From Streptomyces sp. WMMC940 (GTDB lineage Bacteria > Actinomycetota > Actinomycetes > Streptomycetales > Streptomycetaceae), in contig NZ_JAPZBC010000001.1 of the NCBI RefSeq assembly GCF_027460265.1, positions 6,016,001-6,080,000 on the forward strand: a DNA stretch of 64,000 bases. Reading direction: 5' to 3'. This document shows, in pieces, positions 61,801 to 64,000 of this stretch (its first letter is position 1; each line of letters opens with the position of its first letter). The notes beneath the pieces are model-generated. The model worked only from the letters and a program-made list of their open reading frames with translations. It ran no database searches and was not told the origin of the DNA. The position numbers were made by a program, and so were the translations under genes.

Positions 61801-62346
61801 TCAGGCCGCCGAACGCACCGCGGGCTGCTCACCCGCGTACCCGCCGCCGTGCCGCCCGAGCCACTCCGGCAGCGACGACCGCTCACCCGCCCGCAGCGCG
61901 AGCAGCATCGCGTCCGCCGGGGTCGGCACGAACGGCTCGTGCAGCAGCGGCATCCCGGCCTGCTCCGGAGTACGGTCCGCCTTGCGGTGATTGTCCTCCG
62001 CGCACGACGCGACCGTGTTCAGCCAGCTGTCCGCACCACCCTGCGACCGCGGCACCACGTGGTCCACGGTCGTCGCCCGTCTCCCGCAGTAGGCGCACCG
62101 GTGCTGGTCCCGCACCAGCACACCCCGTCTCGACCACGGCGCCTGTCTTCGGAACGGCACCCGTACGTATCTGCAGAGCCTGATCACCCGCGGCACCGGT
62201 AGTTCCACCGCGGCCGCACGCACACGGAGCGCGGGGTGGGCCTGCTCGACCACGGCCTTGTCCTGCAGCACCAGCACCACCGCACGGTTGAGCGTCACCG
62301 TCGAAAGCGGCTCGAAGCTCGCATTCAGTACCAGCGTGTCGCGCAT
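61801..62346 (-). CDS. HNH endonuclease family protein
   Basis: The 181-residue protein has the zinc/HNH core CAYCGRRATTVDHVVPRSQG with a following CAEDNHRKADRTP (His and Asn), preceded by a conserved N-terminal domain (VLNASFEPLSTVTLNRAVVL). These are a widespread actinobacterial group of HNH proteins. Their DNA target is unknown. ATG 62346 is the family start. The leader upstream is about 110 bases and AT-richer. Confidence 0.9.
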   Translation of the reverse strand: MRDTLVLNASFEPLSTVTLNRAVVLVLQDKAVVEQAHPALRVRAAAVELPVPRVIRLCRYVRVPFRRQAPWSRRGVLVRDQHRCAYCGRRATTVDHVVPRSQGGADSWLNTVASCAEDNHRKADRTPEQAGMPLLHEPFVPTPADAMLLALRAGERSSLPEWLGRHGGGYAGEQPAVRSAA

Positions 62347-62458
62347 TGTGCCCCCACCTCCCGTGTGCCGGCCCGGCCCTAGTGGCGGGCTCTGGGCTGG
62401 GATCAACTCTGGCCGGGCACGCCGCGATGGACAACGCAATATCCGCGCAAACGAAAGA

Positions 62459-62495
62459 TGCCCGCTCCTGATCTCTCCAAGACCAGGAGCGGGCA
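62459..62495 (-). terminator. Terminator of the PEBP gene
   Basis: TGCCCGCTCCTG (62459-62470) pairs perfectly with CAGGAGCGGGCA (62484-62495) around a 13-base loop. On the minus strand it follows the stop at 62520 and precedes ATCTTTCGTTTG. Confidence 0.8.
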
Positions 62496-62519
62496 AACAA
62501 CAGGCGAACGCTGGTGGGG

Positions 62520-63053
62520 CTAGCCGCGGTTCTCGTACTCGCCGATCAGCTGAGCCCGCGCCAGCGTGTGGAACCGCAGATTGAAGCCCACGACGGCGGG
62601 AGACACATCGTCACCCGGGCCCAGCTTCTCGGAGTCCACCGCGTACACGGTGAACACATAGCGGTGCGGACCGTCACCGGGCGGCGGCGCGGCGCCGCCG
62701 AAGTCCTTCGTCCCGTAGTCGTTGCGGACGTGCAGGGCGCCCTCGGGCAGACCCTCGAACTTCCCGCCGCCCGCACCGGTCGGCAGCTCGGTCACCGACG
62801 CCGGGATGTCGAACAGCACCCAGTGCCAGAACCCGCTGCCCGTCGGGGCGTCGGGATCGAAGCACGTCACGGCGAAGCTCTTCGTCCCCGCGGGGAAGCC
62901 CTCCCACCGCAGCTGCGGGGACGTGTTGCCCGCCGAGTGGACCTGGGCGTCACGCAGGACGCCGCCGTCCTCGACGTCGGTACTCGTCACGGTGAACGAC
63001 GGCACCTGCGGGTGGAAGTCATGAGGCAGCGGAGCCCTCTTCGCCTCGGACAC
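62520..63053 (-). CDS. PEBP family protein (YbhB/YbcL type)
   Basis: The 177-residue protein has the PEBP ligand-site motifs CFDPDAPTGSGFWHWVLF and NDYGTKDFGGAAPPPGDGPH. Bacterial PEBPs bind phosphorylated or phospholipid-like ligands; their function is largely unknown. GTG 63053 gives VSEAKRAPLPHDF. It has its own terminator. It lies between the HNH and Spo0M genes on the same strand. Confidence 0.93.
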   Translation of the reverse strand: MSEAKRAPLPHDFHPQVPSFTVTSTDVEDGGVLRDAQVHSAGNTSPQLRWEGFPAGTKSFAVTCFDPDAPTGSGFWHWVLFDIPASVTELPTGAGGGKFEGLPEGALHVRNDYGTKDFGGAAPPPGDGPHRYVFTVYAVDSEKLGPGDDVSPAVVGFNLRFHTLARAQLIGEYENRG

Positions 63054-63120
63054 GTCTGAACCTCCGTAATCGGCAGTGCTGCGCCTACATTCGCGCGTTT
63101 ACGGCACCGAGCCTAGAGCC

Positions 63121-63903
63121 CTACAGCCAGTTACGACGGCCGCCGACCTCAGCGAGCCACTGGTTGAGGTATGCGGCGTAGTCCGTCCGCTGGAAGTCGT
63201 GCAGGTCCACCGTGAACGCCCGGTACGAGTCACTGCCCTCGCTGAACAGCCCCGGCTTCTTGTCCATCTCCAGGACCACGTCCATCTCGCGGTCGTCGGC
63301 GACGAACGTGACCTCGACCTGGTTCAGCCCCCGGTACTGCTGCGGCGCGAAGAACTCGATCTCCTGGTAGAAGGGCAGCCGCTGGCGCGTGCCGCGGATG
63401 TGCCCGCGCTCCATGTCCGCGCTCTTGAAACGGAAGCCCAGCTGGATGAACGCGTCCAGGACCGCCTGCTGCGCCGGCAGCGGGTGCACGTTGATCGGGT
63501 CCAGATCGCCCGAGTCCACGGCGCGGGCGATCTCCAGCTCCGTCGTCACACCGATGTCCATGCCGCGCAGCCGCTGTCCGGCGATCGTCGTGACCGGGGT
63601 CTCCCAGGGGATCTCCAGCCCGAACGGCACCACGTGCACCGCACCGGCCTGTACCTCGAAGGCGCCCCCGAGCCGCTGCTTGACGAACTCGACGTCCTGC
63701 TTGACCTCCTGGTCGCCGCCCTCGACCTCGACCCGCGCCTGCAACCCGACGGACAGCCCCTCGATCTGCTGGTTGACCGAACCGCCCTGGATGCGCACCT
63801 CGCCCTGGACGACTCCGCCCGGCACGACGTTGTCCTCGGTGAGCACCGTCTCGACCGACGCCCCGCCGGCCCCCAGGCTCGCGAGCAGCTTCTTGAAGCC
63901 CAT
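63121..63903 (-). CDS. Sporulation-control protein Spo0M
   Basis: The 260-residue protein begins MGFKKLLASLGAGGASVETV and has an arrestin-like beta fold (VQGEVRIQGGSVNQQIEGLS; HVVPFGLEIPWETPVTT). The C-terminal part (ADMERGHIRGTRQRLPFYQE; QVEVTFVADDREMDVVLEMD) is complete. Spo0M modulates sporulation in Bacillus, and Streptomyces homologues are conserved. AGGAGGGATGG precedes ATG 63903. Confidence 0.93.
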   Translation of the reverse strand: MGFKKLLASLGAGGASVETVLTEDNVVPGGVVQGEVRIQGGSVNQQIEGLSVGLQARVEVEGGDQEVKQDVEFVKQRLGGAFEVQAGAVHVVPFGLEIPWETPVTTIAGQRLRGMDIGVTTELEIARAVDSGDLDPINVHPLPAQQAVLDAFIQLGFRFKSADMERGHIRGTRQRLPFYQEIEFFAPQQYRGLNQVEVTFVADDREMDVVLEMDKKPGLFSEGSDSYRAFTVDLHDFQRTDYAAYLNQWLAEVGGRRNWL

Positions 63904-64000
63904 GTTCCATCCCTCCTGTGTACTGACCTCTACATACGCGCGACGACGGTAGCCGGTTCCCCCGACGGGACGAGTACCCTCGTACGGCATGATCGAGAGC
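63904..64000 (+). other. Right edge of the window
   Basis: This stretch holds the leader of the Spo0M gene. ATG 63989 on the plus strand (ATGATCGAGAGC) may begin a further gene, but only four codons are visible, so I make no call. Confidence 0.3.

Overview
The window is chromosomal DNA of a Streptomyces species. It is about 70% GC, starts many genes with GTG or TTG, packs them with 1-8 base overlaps, and carries streptomycete markers: the chaplin ChpE, a Gbn-type small nucleoid protein, PitH2-type phosphate transport with a PHO box, a fused ChlI/ChlD chelatase, and the fabG-fabI pair. Gene content and order match, as far as I recall, the conserved core around SCO1793-SCO1859 of S. coelicolor. 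I see no biosynthetic gene cluster, prophage, CRISPR array, tRNA or rRNA gene. The only clear mobile DNA is one IS110-family element.

Layout. Positions 1-9500 hold late cobalamin synthesis genes on the minus strand: a B12 riboswitch, cobD, cobQ, a ChlID-type chelatase, cobO and cobB, with a ZIP metal transporter and a cut-off CobE/CbiG-C gene beyond. An IS110-type element (about 1.48 kb) sits exactly at the junction of cobD and cobQ. Positions 9.6-11.2 kb hold pitH2 and a small membrane partner under a PHO box. Positions 11.5-19 kb hold an aldolase, a hydrolase, an unknown protein, an ABC-F ATPase behind a 10-codon leader ORF, gbn, and an enoyl-CoA hydratase. Positions 19-23 kb form an Asp23/Gls24-AmaP envelope-stress island. 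Positions 23-32 kb carry an SDR with a GH15 glucan hydrolase, SURF1, a zinc-binding mini-protein, a DEDDh exonuclease, a TetR regulator, a VIT-type transporter and a secreted subtilase.

Positions 32-43 kb carry the DUF485/acetate symporter pair, moaA, small membrane proteins, tyrS, the TldD/TldE protease pair, and fabG-fabI for fatty-acid elongation. Positions 43-52 kb carry a GntR regulator facing an MFS exporter with a 38-residue partner, a SixA phosphatase, serB, a two-FHA ABC transporter (Rv1747-like) and a secreted lysozyme-like protein. Positions 52.8-64 kb carry a QueA-like protein with an SDR, a two-component system, chpE, an ABC ATPase, an NfeD/SPFH pair, a TSUP exporter, an HNH nuclease, a PEBP protein and Spo0M.

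The most unusual signal is the IS110 insertion. A CTCAT repeat at both ends keeps the cobD stop and the cobQ start intact although they probably overlapped as ATGA before insertion. The element's 5' non-coding end contains short segments complementary to the target side and to the element side of the junction, in the order expected for the target and donor loops of a bridge RNA. A second signal is a cluster of GATC sites upstream of gbn, whose homologue is reported to bind GATC.
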